Shown: positions 1-8,381, numbered from the stretch's first letter. The stretch: DNA of 32,864 nt from Streptomyces sp. SID10853 (GCF_010548145.1 NZ_JAAGLN010000061.1:1-32864), one strand, 5' to 3'. The notes: generated from the letters alone by a model not told the origin. Numbers and translations: made by a program.

Positions 1-74
1 GGGGGGGGGGGGGGGGGGGGTAGGAGGGGAGGGGGGGGGGGGGGTGGGGGGGGGGGCGGGGGGGGGTGGGGGAG
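1..74. other. Poly-G tract at window edge
   Basis: The first ~74 bases are almost pure G with a handful of T, A and C interruptions, unlike the mixed ~70% GC sequence that follows. No gene can be read here. The 61 bases between this tract and the first stop codon at 136 also hold nothing I can recognise. The likeliest explanation is an assembly or sequencing artefact at a contig end. A genuine quadruplex-forming tract cannot be excluded from sequence alone. Confidence 0.75.
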
Positions 75-135
75 CTGGGCCGGGGGCGAGTAGGGCTGGG
101 GCCCCGCCCGGCCCTCGGCCGTGGCCGCGACGCCC

Positions 136-780
136 TCACTCCTCGTCCGGCCACCGCGGGTGTTCCCGGCGCGCCCACCCGCGCCCGACCCACCCCGTCC
201 GCATCCCCCGCCGGGCCTCCGGGTCGCCCACCGCCATCCCGATGTGCCCGGCGACCACGATGCCGACGGCCAGCGCCAGCCAGTCGTGGATGAAGGTGGC
301 GCTGGTCCGCCAGACCAGCGGTGCGAGGTGGGTGAACCACATCAGCAGCCCGGTGCCGAGCATCACCAGCGCCGCACCCGCGATCCACCCGGCGTAGACC
401 TTCTGGCCGCCGTTGAACTTGCCGGCCGTACGCGGCGATCCGTCCCTGCGCAGCGCCGACCGCAGCCAGGCACGGTCGTACGGAGCGAAGCGGTTGAGGC
501 GGCCCAGATCGGCCCGCAGCGCACGGGAGGCGAGGCCGAGCAGGACCGGCGCGGGCAGCAGCACCCCCGACCATTCGTGCACGGTGACCACGAGATAGCG
601 GCGGCCGACGAGCTCCGCGAGCTGCGGGACGTACAGGCAGGCCGCCGACGCGATGCACACCAGCATCAGGGCCGACGTCGTACGGTGCACCCACCGCACC
701 GGGCGGGCGAAACGGCGCAGCTCAGACCGTGGGGTGGTCGTCGCGTCCGTTGGACTTGCCGACCCAGGCGTCGATGTCAT
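136..780 (-). CDS. Cytochrome b561/FdnI-type membrane subunit
   Basis: A 214-residue membrane protein likely to carry electrons between the quinone pool and the molybdenum enzyme encoded just upstream. About four hydrophobic segments are visible. Candidate haem-ligand histidines lie in or beside them, in the contexts WVHR, VTVHEWSG, FIHDW and AGHIGMA. The GKFNGGQK loop before the third segment is typical of formate-dehydrogenase gamma/cytochrome b561-type subunits. The only ATG that keeps the first helix intact is at 780, so the gene overlaps the end of the oxidoreductase gene by 59 bases. That overlap implies translational coupling. The C-terminus is charged (GWARREHPRWPDEE). Family assignment is good; the redox partner is inferred from adjacency. 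Confidence 0.8.
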   Translation of the reverse strand: MTSTPGSASPTDATTTPRSELRRFARPVRWVHRTTSALMLVCIASAACLYVPQLAELVGRRYLVVTVHEWSGVLLPAPVLLGLASRALRADLGRLNRFAPYDRAWLRSALRRDGSPRTAGKFNGGQKVYAGWIAGAALVMLGTGLLMWFTHLAPLVWRTSATFIHDWLALAVGIVVAGHIGMAVGDPEARRGMRTGWVGRGWARREHPRWPDEE

Positions 781-1567
781 AGCCGCGCTCCTCCCAGTAA
801 CCGCGCCGCACGTCACGGGTGACCGTGATCCCGGACAGCCATTTCGCGGACTTGTAGAAGTACATGGGCGCGACGTAGAGGCGGACGGGCCCGCCGTGGT
901 TGTGGCTCACCGGCTCGTCCTGCATCCGCAGCGCGACCAGGACGTCGGCACGGCGCGCCTGGTCCAGGGTGAGGCTCTCGCTGTACGCCCCGTCGAAGCA
1001 GGTGAAGCGGACCGCACCGGCGCCCGGCCGTACCCCGGCCGCGTCCAGCAGCCGGGAGAGCCGCACCCCTTCGAAGGGGGTCCCCGGCACCCGCCAGCCG
1101 GTGACGCACTGCACGTCGCGCACCAGCCGGGTCTGCGGGAGCCGGCGCAGCGAGCCGAGGGTGTACGTGGTGGGCCGCTCGACCATGCCGTCCACGGTGA
1201 GCCGGTAGTTCCCGGCGTCCTTGCCGGGCACCGACGAGGTCACCGAGTAGTAGCGGAACCCGCCGCCGTTGGGCAGCAGACCGGTCAGCCCGGTGGGGTC
1301 CTTGCCCGAGACGGCACCGAGCGCCGCGTCGACCCCGCGCTGGATGTAGGGGGCGGTGACAAGCCCCGCCGCGCCCAGGCCGAGCATGCCGAGGACGAGA
1401 CGGCGCCCGACGGGAGCCCCGTCGTGGCCCGATCCCTCGTGCGCGGATGCGTCCTGGCCCGGGGCGTCCCGGCCTGATCCCTCATGCCCGGGTCCCCCGT
1501 GGCCGGATCCCCCGTGGCTGGATCCTTCATGGGCGGATCTCTCGTGCCCGGATGGTTCTGGTTTCAC
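722..1567 (-). CDS. Molybdopterin-dependent oxidoreductase (SUOX/MsrP-like)
   Basis: A 281-residue sulfite-oxidase-fold molybdoenzyme. The Mo-binding domain runs from about residue 105 to 265. Cys154 in DVQCVTGW is the expected molybdenum ligand, and SHNHGGPVRLYVAPMYFYKSAKW is reduced here to its key features: HNHGGP followed by the YKSAKW block, both typical of the family. A single hydrophobic segment at about residues 55-75 (after GRR) should anchor the enzyme outside the membrane; a Tat role is possible but the motif is incomplete. Before it lie nine tandem His/Gly-rich pentapeptides. I chose the GTG at 1567 because it includes all repeats, although no clear ribosome site precedes it. A shorter start near residue 50 is possible. 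The overlapping cytochrome gene at 136-780 is the likely electron partner, as in MsrPQ-type pairs. The substrate is unknown. Confidence 0.85.
   Translation of the reverse strand: MKPEPSGHERSAHEGSSHGGSGHGGPGHEGSGRDAPGQDASAHEGSGHDGAPVGRRLVLGMLGLGAAGLVTAPYIQRGVDAALGAVSGKDPTGLTGLLPNGGGFRYYSVTSSVPGKDAGNYRLTVDGMVERPTTYTLGSLRRLPQTRLVRDVQCVTGWRVPGTPFEGVRLSRLLDAAGVRPGAGAVRFTCFDGAYSESLTLDQARRADVLVALRMQDEPVSHNHGGPVRLYVAPMYFYKSAKWLSGITVTRDVRRGYWEERGYDIDAWVGKSNGRDDHPTV
1418..1552 (-). repeat. Nine tandem 15-bp units coding His/Gly pentapeptides
   Basis: Residues 6-50 of the molybdoenzyme are nine back-to-back pentapeptides such as SGHER, SAHEG, SSHGG, SGHGG, PGHEG and SGHDG. Seven of nine have His at position 3. 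The DNA repeats with a 15-bp period and several units contain GGATCC-like cores, so the array probably grew by slippage or unequal exchange. It keeps the reading frame throughout. Confidence 0.85.
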
Positions 1568-1630
1568 CCGACGATTCGAGCACTCACGGGCGCCGGAAGC
1601 CAGCGGCCGCCGGTGCCCGTCAGCATTCCG

Positions 1631-3184
1631 TCATATGTCCGCGGCGGCTCCGGCCTGCGCCGCGGCGGCCTTGTCGAGCTGGAACGCCTCGTTGCCGAGC
1701 CCGATCCTGGCGTGCACATCCGGCCTGCCCGAGCGCAGCACGAGCCCGTAGACCAGGCCGCCGACCAGCGCGAGGCCGATGATGCCGGGCAGCAGCCAGC
1801 TCAGTACGGAGCCGGGGCCCGCGCCGACCAGCACGTCGAAGTCCTTGACCGTCATGAAGGCGATGGTGAGCAGGGCGAGGCAGGCGAGGCCCGATGCGGT
1901 CAGCCGCCAGATCTGCGCACGGGCCGCGCCGCGCTGTACGAAGAAGGCGATGACGGCGACCGAAGCGGCGGCCATCAGCAGGATGATGCCGAGGGCGCCG
2001 ATGTTGCCCATCCAGGTGAAGAGGTGCAGCACGGGCGCCGTCGGGTCGCCGTGCGGCTTGCTGTCGGTCACCGCGAAGGCGATGACGACGACGAGCGAGA
2101 TCACGGTCTGGAGCAGCGAGCCGATTCCGGGGGCGCCGCTGGACTTGTTGGTACGTCCGAAGGCGGCGGGCAGCAGTCCCTCGCGGCCCATCGCGAAGGC
2201 GTAGCGGGCGACCACGTTGTGGAAGCTGAGCATCGCGGCGAACATGCCGGTGACGAAGAGGACGTGGAGCACATCGGTGAAGGACTTGCCGAGTACGCCC
2301 TCGCTCAGGCCGAAGAGCAGTCCCGGGCCGAGTTTGCCGGCCTGGGCGCTGATCGCCGACGGCCCGGCGGCCACGGTCAGCGCCCAGGAGCTGACGGCGA
2401 AGAACAGCGCGACGAAGCCGACGGCGAGGAACATCACCCGGCGGACGACCACCTGCGGCCTGCTGGTCTCCTCGGCGTACACGGGGGCCTGCTCGAAGCC
2501 GACGAACGCGGCGATGCAGAAGCAGAGCGCGGTGCCGAAGCCCGCACCGGTGAGGGTGTCGGGGTTGAAGGCGTGCAGCGAGAGCCCTTCCTTGGCGGGG
2601 CTCGCGACCGAGGCGATGTCGAAGATCACCACGAGGGCGCATTCGATGAGCAGCAGCACACCGAGGACCTTGGCGTTGAGGTCGATCTTCAGCCAGGACA
2701 GCACCCCGACGACGGCGACGGCCGCCAGCGCCGGTATCCACCAGGCCAGTTCGGTACTCAGATAGGTGTCGAAGAGGCCGGAGACCTCGAACCCGAAGAT
2801 GCCGTAGATGCCGACCTGCATGGCGCTGTAGGCGACCAGCGCGACGAAGGAGGCGCCCGCCCCCGCGGTGGAGCCGAGGCCGCGGGCGATGTAGGCGTAG
2901 AAGGCCCCGGCGTTGTGGACGTGCCGGCTCATCTCCGCGTAACCGACGCTGAACAGGGCCAGGACCACCGCCAGGATGACGTAGAGGATCGGCTGGCCCA
3001 CGATCCCCATCAGACCGAAGATCGTGGGCATCACACCCGCGACGACCATCAGGGGAGCGCTGGCCGCGAGCACGGAGAGCAACAGCCCCGCCGTCCCCAG
3101 ACGGCCGGCGCGCAGCGCCTGGTCCTGGCCCTTGAACGTGCTGATCTCGTTGATCTCGCTCGTGCTCGAACTGCCCGGCGGCAT
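1631..3184 (-). CDS. APC-family amino-acid permease
   Basis: A 517-residue polytopic inner-membrane protein with about 12 predicted hydrophobic helices, starting near residue 33 after a polar N-terminal tail. The early helices (GTAGLLLSVLAASAPLMVVA, then the GYAEMSRHVHNAGAFYAYI region) match the APC amino acid/polyamine/organocation superfamily, whose members exchange or symport amino acids or amines. The start at ATG 3184 has GAAGGGA about 10 bases upstream. It lies 26 bases after the 324-residue gene (3211-4185) and 63 bases before the molybdoenzyme gene, all on the minus strand, so the four genes may be co-transcribed. The substrate cannot be told from sequence. Nothing is odd about length. 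Confidence 0.88.
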   Translation of the reverse strand: MPPGSSSTSEINEISTFKGQDQALRAGRLGTAGLLLSVLAASAPLMVVAGVMPTIFGLMGIVGQPILYVILAVVLALFSVGYAEMSRHVHNAGAFYAYIARGLGSTAGAGASFVALVAYSAMQVGIYGIFGFEVSGLFDTYLSTELAWWIPALAAVAVVGVLSWLKIDLNAKVLGVLLLIECALVVIFDIASVASPAKEGLSLHAFNPDTLTGAGFGTALCFCIAAFVGFEQAPVYAEETSRPQVVVRRVMFLAVGFVALFFAVSSWALTVAAGPSAISAQAGKLGPGLLFGLSEGVLGKSFTDVLHVLFVTGMFAAMLSFHNVVARYAFAMGREGLLPAAFGRTNKSSGAPGIGSLLQTVISLVVVIAFAVTDSKPHGDPTAPVLHLFTWMGNIGALGIILLMAAASVAVIAFFVQRGAARAQIWRLTASGLACLALLTIAFMTVKDFDVLVGAGPGSVLSWLLPGIIGLALVGGLVYGLVLRSGRPDVHARIGLGNEAFQLDKAAAAQAGAAADI

Positions 3185-3210
3185 GGCGGGTCGGTCCCTT
3201 CGGTGAGGAG

Positions 3211-4185
3211 TTAGACGGAGCCGAGCGCGGCACCGCGCGCGGCCATGAACGCCTGGTACGGGTCCCGGTCGGGGTACGCCCAGGGGGCTGGCGTGATGTG
3301 CTCTCCAATGCGGTGGAACAGTGCGGCGGCCTCCGCGGGCCGGCCCTCGCAGAACTTCGCGTGGGCCAGGAAGTTGAGGTCGATGCGGTTACGCGGATGG
3401 TCCTCGCGCTCCCACTCCAGCCACCAGTCGAAGGCGGCCTTCATCACCTGGCGGGCCCGCCGGCCCGTCCAGTGTCCGGAGCGCGCGGGATCGCCCGGTT
3501 CGCTGCCCGCCGTGGCGAGCACCCGGTAGCGCTCCGCGTGGGCCACCACCGGCAGCACCGCGAGCGGCGAGTCGGCGGGCGCCTGTTCGGCCGCCCAGGC
3601 CGCGAAGTCGTACACCTCGTGCAACGGGTCCTGGCCGGCCTCCGGGTGGCGCTCGGCGAGCCGCGCCGCCATCAGATGGTGCGCGTGGTGGTGCTCGGGG
3701 TGGCGTGAGCGCACTTCGTCGAAGAGGCGGCTGACCTCGTCATCGGTGCCACGGCTGCGGGCCAGGATCAGCAGACCGAGCCAGGGCGTGGGGTCCGAGG
3801 GCGCCAGCCGGGCGGCGGCACGGCAAGCCTCCCTCGCGGCGTCCTGGTCTGCCTTGGCCGCCGTACCCGCCCTGCCCCTGCCGTCCTTGCCGCGCAGCGA
3901 GCGCAGGACGGACGCGCACGCCAGCAGCGCCGCGGCGTCCGCGCTGTCCGGCTCGGCGAGGAGCCAGTCCTCGGCCCAGGCCACCGATCCCGCCCCCTCG
4001 GCGAGTACGACGAGACGGTGTCCGCGGCGGTCCCAGTCGTCGGCGGTCGCGGTGAGCAGGGAGCTGACTCTGCCCCAGCGGCCCTGGGCCAACTGGGTAC
4101 GCGCTTCGGCGAGTTCGACGTCGTCGAGCGCCGGGTCGGCGAGCTGGCCGGTCCGTCTTCGGGAGCGGCCGAGGAGAGGGGGCAT
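3211..4185 (-). CDS. TPR-like alpha-helical protein, function unknown
   Basis: A 324-residue soluble protein rich in Ala, Arg, Glu and Trp with no signal peptide or membrane segment. Several stretches look like helical-pair repeats of tetratricopeptide type, e.g. the blocks around AEARTQLAQGRWGRVSSLL, AREACRAAARLAPSDPTPW and FCEGRPAEAAALFHRIGEH. The middle is His-rich (RHPEHHHAHHLMAARLAERH). The start at ATG 4185 has GAGGAA eight bases upstream. I recognise no catalytic motif. By family analogy it could scaffold protein contacts, but no partner is indicated apart from the downstream permease. Confidence 0.7.
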   Translation of the reverse strand: MPPLLGRSRRRTGQLADPALDDVELAEARTQLAQGRWGRVSSLLTATADDWDRRGHRLVVLAEGAGSVAWAEDWLLAEPDSADAAALLACASVLRSLRGKDGRGRAGTAAKADQDAAREACRAAARLAPSDPTPWLGLLILARSRGTDDEVSRLFDEVRSRHPEHHHAHHLMAARLAERHPEAGQDPLHEVYDFAAWAAEQAPADSPLAVLPVVAHAERYRVLATAGSEPGDPARSGHWTGRRARQVMKAAFDWWLEWEREDHPRNRIDLNFLAHAKFCEGRPAEAAALFHRIGEHITPAPWAYPDRDPYQAFMAARGAALGSV

Positions 4186-4319
4186 CCGCGGGGTTCCTCA
4201 AGGGCGCCAGGGGCAATGATCACGCACAGCAAAGCGGTAGTAATGGCTCCACGTCAAGGCCGTGCGGGCGCCACCCCCTCCTCAACTCCCCTTGCGCCGC
4301 AATGCTTTACCCGGGTGCG

Positions 4320-4334
4320 TACGCTGGTGCCATG
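4320..4334 (+). promoter_or_regulatory. Leaderless -10 (TACGCT) for the ASCH gene
   Basis: TACGCT at 4320-4325 fits the actinobacterial TANNNT -10 consensus and ends six bases before the ATG at 4332. No purine-rich ribosome site lies upstream. This spacing is the usual signature of a leaderless transcript starting at or next to the A of ATG. The -35 is not convincing. Confidence 0.45.
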
Positions 4335-4754
4335 ACCGGTCACGAGGCTCTCAAGCCCCTGCTGCTCGCTTTCCCCGGCCCGCTCCGTGACCGGCTCGTC
4401 GATGCCGTGCTGAGCGGCGAGAAGGTCTCGACCAGCGGGCTGCTCGCCGAGTACGAGGCGGAGCAGGAGGAACTGCCCCCCGTCGGCGAGCGCTCGGCCC
4501 TGATCGACTCGGCCGGCCGCGAGGTCGCGGTGGTCGAGCTGACCGGGGTACGGGTGCTGCGCCTCGGCGACGTCGGCCTCCAGCACGCGCTGGACGAGGG
4601 CGAGGGATACACGTCGGTGGCCGAGTGGCGCGCGGGGCACGAGCGGTTCTGGCACGGGGACGAGATGCGGGAGGCGCTGCGCGACCCGGAGTTCACCGTG
4701 GACGACGACACGATGATCGTGGCCGAGAGGTTCCGGGTGGTGGAGCGGCTGTAG
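4332..4754 (+). CDS. ASCH domain-containing protein
   Basis: A 140-residue soluble protein. The ASCH fold, a PUA-related small beta-barrel thought to bind RNA or nucleotides, is recognised from VAVVELTGVRVLRLGDVGLQ followed by the EGYTSVAEWRAGHERFW block near residues 90-112, which is characteristic of the family. The N-terminal 35 residues are helical (ALKPLLLAFPGPLRDRLVDA). The ATG at 4332 is preferred over an in-frame one at 4302 because a -10-like TACGCT sits six bases upstream and no ribosome site serves the earlier codon. It is divergent from the TPR-like gene and convergent with the FAD dehydrogenase gene. Precise function is unknown. Confidence 0.85.
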   Translation: MTGHEALKPLLLAFPGPLRDRLVDAVLSGEKVSTSGLLAEYEAEQEELPPVGERSALIDSAGREVAVVELTGVRVLRLGDVGLQHALDEGEGYTSVAEWRAGHERFWHGDEMREALRDPEFTVDDDTMIVAERFRVVERL

Positions 4755-4808
4755 CCCGGACCCGGCGCCTACGCGGGCCTGTCCCCGGGGGTCCCCCCGG
4801 GGGTCCCC

Positions 4809-4885
4809 CCGGAGCGCCCACGCGGCTTGCCCCCCCAGGGGCCCCGGAGCCTGTCCCCAGGGCCCCGGAGCGCCCACGCGGCTTG
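4809..4885. repeat. Direct repeat, 21 bp, period 56
   Basis: CGGAGCGCCCACGCGGCTTG (preceded by C) occurs at 4809-4829 and again at 4865-4885, in the gap between the convergent ASCH and FAD dehydrogenase genes. Just before it, 4780-4811 has two tandem GGGGGTCCCCCC-type blocks that could pair as GC-rich hairpins and act as a weak bidirectional terminator. No gene is visible in 4755-4967. Confidence 0.7.
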
Positions 4886-4967
4886 TCCCCCGGGCTGTCC
4901 CCGCAGCTTCCGGTCCGCCCGGCCGCCCGGCCGTCAGCCCTTTCCTCCCGCTCTCCCGCCGCGCCGC

Positions 4968-6641
4968 CTACCCGACCGCCCGGGCCGCCGCCCGCCCCGC
5001 GACCCGCCCCGAGTAGATGCAGCCGCCCAGGAACGTGCCCTCCAGCGAGCGGTAGCCGTGCACCCCGCCGCCGCCGAACCCGGCCGCCTCCCCCGCCGCG
5101 TACAGACCGGGCACGGGCTCACCGCGTCCAGGGCCGCCGGCCGGCTCCGCGAGCACCCGGGACGAGAGGTCGGTCTCCAGGCCGCCCAGCGACTTGCGGG
5201 TCAGGATGTGCAGCTTCACCGCGATCAGCGGCCCCGCCGCCGGATCCAGGATCCGGTGCGGCGCGGCCGTACGGATGAGTTTGTCGCCCAGATAGTTCCG
5301 GGCACCGCGGACGGCCATCACCTGGAGGTCCTTGGTGAACGGATTGCTGATCTCCCGGTCGCGGGCGACGATCTCCCGGCGCAGCGCTGCCTCGTCGATC
5401 AGCGGCTCGTCGGTGAGCGCGTTCATCCCGCGCACCAGGGACGCCAGGTCCTTCTCCACGACGAAGTCCGCGCCGTTGTCCATGAACGCCCGCACCGGCC
5501 CCGGTACGTCGGCCCGCGCCCGGCCGATGACGTCACGGACGGACTTACCCGTCAGGTCCGGGTTCTGCTCCGAGCCGGAGAGCGCGAACTCCTTGCCGAT
5601 GATGCGCTGGTCGAGAACGAACCAGGTGTAGTCGTGGCCGGACTTCATGATGTGGTCGAGCGTGCCCAGCGTGTCGAAACCGGGGAAGAGCGGCACCGGC
5701 AGCCGTTTGCCGCGCGCGTCGAACCAGAGCGAGGACGGGCCCGGCAGGATCCGGATGCCGTGCTTCGCCCAGATCGGGTTCCAGTTCTGGATGCCCTCCG
5801 TGTAGTGCCACATCCGGTCCCGGTTGATCTGGCTGCCGCCGGCACCCTCAGCGATGCCCAGCATCAGCCCGTCCACATGCGCGGGAACCCCCGACAGCAT
5901 GTGTGCGGGCGGGGTGCCGAGCCGCTCGGGCCACTGCGCCCTTACGAGGTCGTGGTTGCCGCCGATCCCGCCGGAGGTGACGATGACCGCCTGGGCCCGG
6001 TAGCTGAACTCGCCGGTGACCGCCCGGCTGCTCGCGGTGCCCCGCTCGGCTCCGCTCGCCTCCAGCACCTCACCGGTGACCGTGTCCAGCGCGCCCGCGC
6101 TGCGGGCGAGGCCGGTGACCCGGTGGCGGAACTTCAGCTGCACCAGGCCGCGCGCCACGCCCGCCCGCACCCGGCGCTCGAACGGCGCCACGACGCCGGG
6201 CCCGGTCCCCCAGGTGATGTGGAAGCGCGGTACGGAGTTGCCGTGCCCGGTCGCGTCGTACCCGCCACGCTCCGCCCAGCCGACGACCGGGAAGAAACGC
6301 ATGCCCTGGGCGTGCAGCCAGGCCCGCTTCTCACCGGACGCGAAGTCCACGTACGCCTCGGCCCACTGCCGCGGCCAGTGGTCCTCAGGCCGGTCGAAGC
6401 CGGCGGTGCCCAGCCAGTCCTGCATCGCCAGCTCGCGGCTGTCCTTGATCCGGAAGCGCCGCTGTTCGGGCGAGTCGACGAAGAAGAGACCGCCGAAGGA
6501 CCAGTGCGCCTGCCCGCCGGCCGACTGCTCGGGCTCCTGGTCGAGCAGGATCACCTTCTTCCCCGCGTCGACCAGTTCGGCGGTGGCCACCAGACCGGCG
6601 AGACCGGCCCCGATCACGATCACATCAGCGTCGTCCGCCAT
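4968..6641 (-). CDS. FAD-binding dehydrogenase (KstD/fumarate-reductase-like)
   Basis: A 557-residue flavoprotein. The N-terminal ADVIVIGAGLAGLVAT is a dinucleotide-binding GxGxxG fold (GAGLAG at about residues 11-16), followed by VILLDQEP, the acidic end of the second strand. The C-terminal PVPGLYAAGEAAGFGGGGVHG block is the second FAD-contacting motif of the FAD_binding_2 family (fumarate reductase, 3-ketosteroid dehydrogenase and relatives). Length fits. Members oxidise or reduce an activated C-C bond; the substrate here is not known. The start at ATG 6641 is preferred over 6650 because AGGGATGGGG lies about nine bases upstream of it. It is monocistronic and divergent from the DMT transporter gene. 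Confidence 0.85.
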   Translation of the reverse strand: MADDADVIVIGAGLAGLVATAELVDAGKKVILLDQEPEQSAGGQAHWSFGGLFFVDSPEQRRFRIKDSRELAMQDWLGTAGFDRPEDHWPRQWAEAYVDFASGEKRAWLHAQGMRFFPVVGWAERGGYDATGHGNSVPRFHITWGTGPGVVAPFERRVRAGVARGLVQLKFRHRVTGLARSAGALDTVTGEVLEASGAERGTASSRAVTGEFSYRAQAVIVTSGGIGGNHDLVRAQWPERLGTPPAHMLSGVPAHVDGLMLGIAEGAGGSQINRDRMWHYTEGIQNWNPIWAKHGIRILPGPSSLWFDARGKRLPVPLFPGFDTLGTLDHIMKSGHDYTWFVLDQRIIGKEFALSGSEQNPDLTGKSVRDVIGRARADVPGPVRAFMDNGADFVVEKDLASLVRGMNALTDEPLIDEAALRREIVARDREISNPFTKDLQVMAVRGARNYLGDKLIRTAAPHRILDPAAGPLIAVKLHILTRKSLGGLETDLSSRVLAEPAGGPGRGEPVPGLYAAGEAAGFGGGGVHGYRSLEGTFLGGCIYSGRVAGRAAARAVG

Positions 6642-6708
6642 GAGCCCCATCCCTGCCAGGTTACTTGTCGGTCACATCTTCAGTTCGTCCCAAGGCTGCG
6701 TCAACCGT

Positions 6709-6730
6709 CCCGTTCGGGGCACACAACGGG
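6709..6730. promoter_or_regulatory. Small inverted repeat CCCGTT-N10-AACGGG
   Basis: A perfect 6+6 dyad (6709-6714 and 6725-6730) in the 159-bp gap between the divergent FAD dehydrogenase and DMT transporter genes. It could be an operator shared by both. Short arms mean chance occurrence is quite possible. Confidence 0.3.
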
Positions 6731-6800
6731 TGCAGGTGCCTTTCCAGGCGCTATCGTCGCCAGGACCCCGCCCCTTCTGGCCGGTCTTGAGGTTGATCAC

Positions 6801-7688
6801 GTGTCGGTACTCGTCCTCGCGCTCTCCGTGGGTGCGGCCTGCTGTCTCGGCTTCGGTTTCGTGCTCCAGCAGAGAGCGGCCCGGCATGCCCCGATGAAGG
6901 ACTTCCTCTCCTTCAGACTGCTGCTCGACCTGGTACGGGTGCCGGTCTGGCTGGGCGGTATCGGGCTGATGGTCTGCGGCATGGTGCTGGGCGCCCTGGC
7001 GCTCGGCCAGGGCGAGATCTCCCTGGTCGAGCCACTGCTCGCGACGAACCTGCTCTTCGCCATGGCGCTCTCCCGCCGTATGACGGGGCAGCCGCTGGGG
7101 CGACAGGGCTGGGGCGGGCTCGCGCTGCTGGCCGGCGGGGTCGCGGTCTTCATCCTGGCGGGCCAGCCGAAGGCCGGTGCCGCGTCGGTGGACGAACTGC
7201 GGCACTGGCTGATCATCGGCGTGGTGGCCGGTACGGCGCTGGTGCTGGCGGTCTGCGCCAAACGGACCCGGCTGACCGTGGGCCCCGCGCTCCTCGCGCT
7301 CGGCGCGGGTCTGCTGTACGGGCTCCAGGACGCCCTGACCCGGGTCAGCGGACAGCATCTGGAGCACGGCGGCTGGGCGGGGCTGGTGACGGGCTGGGAG
7401 CCGTACGCGGTGATCGTGCTGGGGGTCACCGGCCTGGTCCTGGTGCAGAGCGCCTTCGAGGCCGCGCCGCTGCGCAGTTCGCTGCCCGCTCTGACCGCGG
7501 CCCAGCCGCTCGCGGGGATCGCCTGCGGCGTGGGGTTCCTCGGCGACCGGCTGCGCACCGATACCGGGGCGCTGGCCTGGGAGTCGGCCGGGCTCGCGGC
7601 GATCGTCGTGGGGATCATCCTGCTGGGACGGCATCCGGCGATGCCCCCGGGGTCGGCCAGGGCGCCGCGCGAGAAGATGGCCGCATGA
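6801..7688 (+). CDS. DMT-family (EamA-like) membrane transporter
   Basis: A 295-residue membrane protein with about nine or ten hydrophobic helices from residue 2 onward, organised as two related halves as in the drug/metabolite transporter superfamily. Motifs include GFGFVLQQRAARHAP, GEISLVEPLLATNLLFAMAL in the first half and LTAAQPLAGIACGVGFLGD in the second. The GTG at 6801 has GAGG eight bases upstream; a longer open frame to the left has no support. The stop overlaps the NUDIX start (ATGA at 7685-7688), so the two are translationally coupled. The substrate is unknown; NIPA-like and multidrug-export roles both occur in the family. Confidence 0.85.
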   Translation: MSVLVLALSVGAACCLGFGFVLQQRAARHAPMKDFLSFRLLLDLVRVPVWLGGIGLMVCGMVLGALALGQGEISLVEPLLATNLLFAMALSRRMTGQPLGRQGWGGLALLAGGVAVFILAGQPKAGAASVDELRHWLIIGVVAGTALVLAVCAKRTRLTVGPALLALGAGLLYGLQDALTRVSGQHLEHGGWAGLVTGWEPYAVIVLGVTGLVLVQSAFEAAPLRSSLPALTAAQPLAGIACGVGFLGDRLRTDTGALAWESAGLAAIVVGIILLGRHPAMPPGSARAPREKMAA

Positions 7689-8230
7689 CCCCTGAGAACC
7701 CGGTGCCGCCCGTGTCCCCCGTGTCCCCCGCCGACGAGATCCTCGATGTGGTCGACGCGTCCGACCAGGTGACCGGGCAGGCGCCACGCGGCGAGGTGTA
7801 CGCGAAGGGGCTGCTGCACCGCTGTGTCTTCGTGCTCGCCAGGGACGCCGATGACCGGATCTTCGTCCACCGGCGGACCCCGGTGAAGCTGGTCTTCCCC
7901 TCGCTGTACGACATGTTCGTCGGCGGGGTGGTCGGGGCGGGCGAGTCCTATGACGCGGCTGCGCTGCGGGAGGCCGAGGAGGAGCTGGGGGTCTCGGGGC
8001 TGCCCGCGCCCGTACCGCTCTTCAAGTTCCTCTACGAGGGCCCGGGGCAGGGCTGGTGGTCCTGGGTGTACGAGGTGCGCTGCACGCTTCCGGTGCGTCC
8101 CCAGGTGGAGGAGGTCGCCTGGCACGGCTTCCTCACCGACGAGGAGCTGGCGCAGCGGATCGACACCTGGGAGTGGGTGCCCGACGGCATGGCCGCGTAC
8201 CGCCGTCTGAGCGCGCTGCGGACGCGGTGA
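7685..8230 (+). CDS. NUDIX hydrolase
   Basis: A 181-residue soluble enzyme. The full Nudix box G-x5-E-x7-REUxEExGU is present from Gly81 to Val103 (G81, E87, R95, E96, E99, E100, G102), so metal-dependent cleavage of a nucleoside-diphosphate-linked substrate or related phosphohydrolysis is expected. The upstream DEILDVVDASDQVTGQAPRG block and the HRCVFVL strand resemble the YfcD/isopentenyl-diphosphate-isomerase-like branch. No particular substrate can be assigned. It overlaps the transporter gene by four bases. The pairing might link export with clearance of a nucleotide derivative, but this is only a guess. Confidence 0.9.
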   Translation: MTPENPVPPVSPVSPADEILDVVDASDQVTGQAPRGEVYAKGLLHRCVFVLARDADDRIFVHRRTPVKLVFPSLYDMFVGGVVGAGESYDAAALREAEEELGVSGLPAPVPLFKFLYEGPGQGWWSWVYEVRCTLPVRPQVEEVAWHGFLTDEELAQRIDTWEWVPDGMAAYRRLSALRTR

Positions 8231-8381
8231 CGGCGGCACGGGAGGGGCGGCGGTACGGAGGGACGGCGGTACGGGGTGGAGCGGTGGCCGTGCGCCCGGC
8301 GGTGAAGGCGGCCGCGGCGGCAGGCTTGTGACAGTGCCCCCGCGGCGCCGCGGGCAGCGCTTCGGCCAGGCAGCACCTCGG

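Noticed and set aside
4827..6800. A long N-terminal extension of the DMT transporter frame, opposite the FAD dehydrogenase gene
   Set aside because: The extension is Arg/Pro/Gly-rich with no recognisable domain and is antisense to a clear flavoprotein gene. The transporter begins at GTG 6801 with its own ribosome site.
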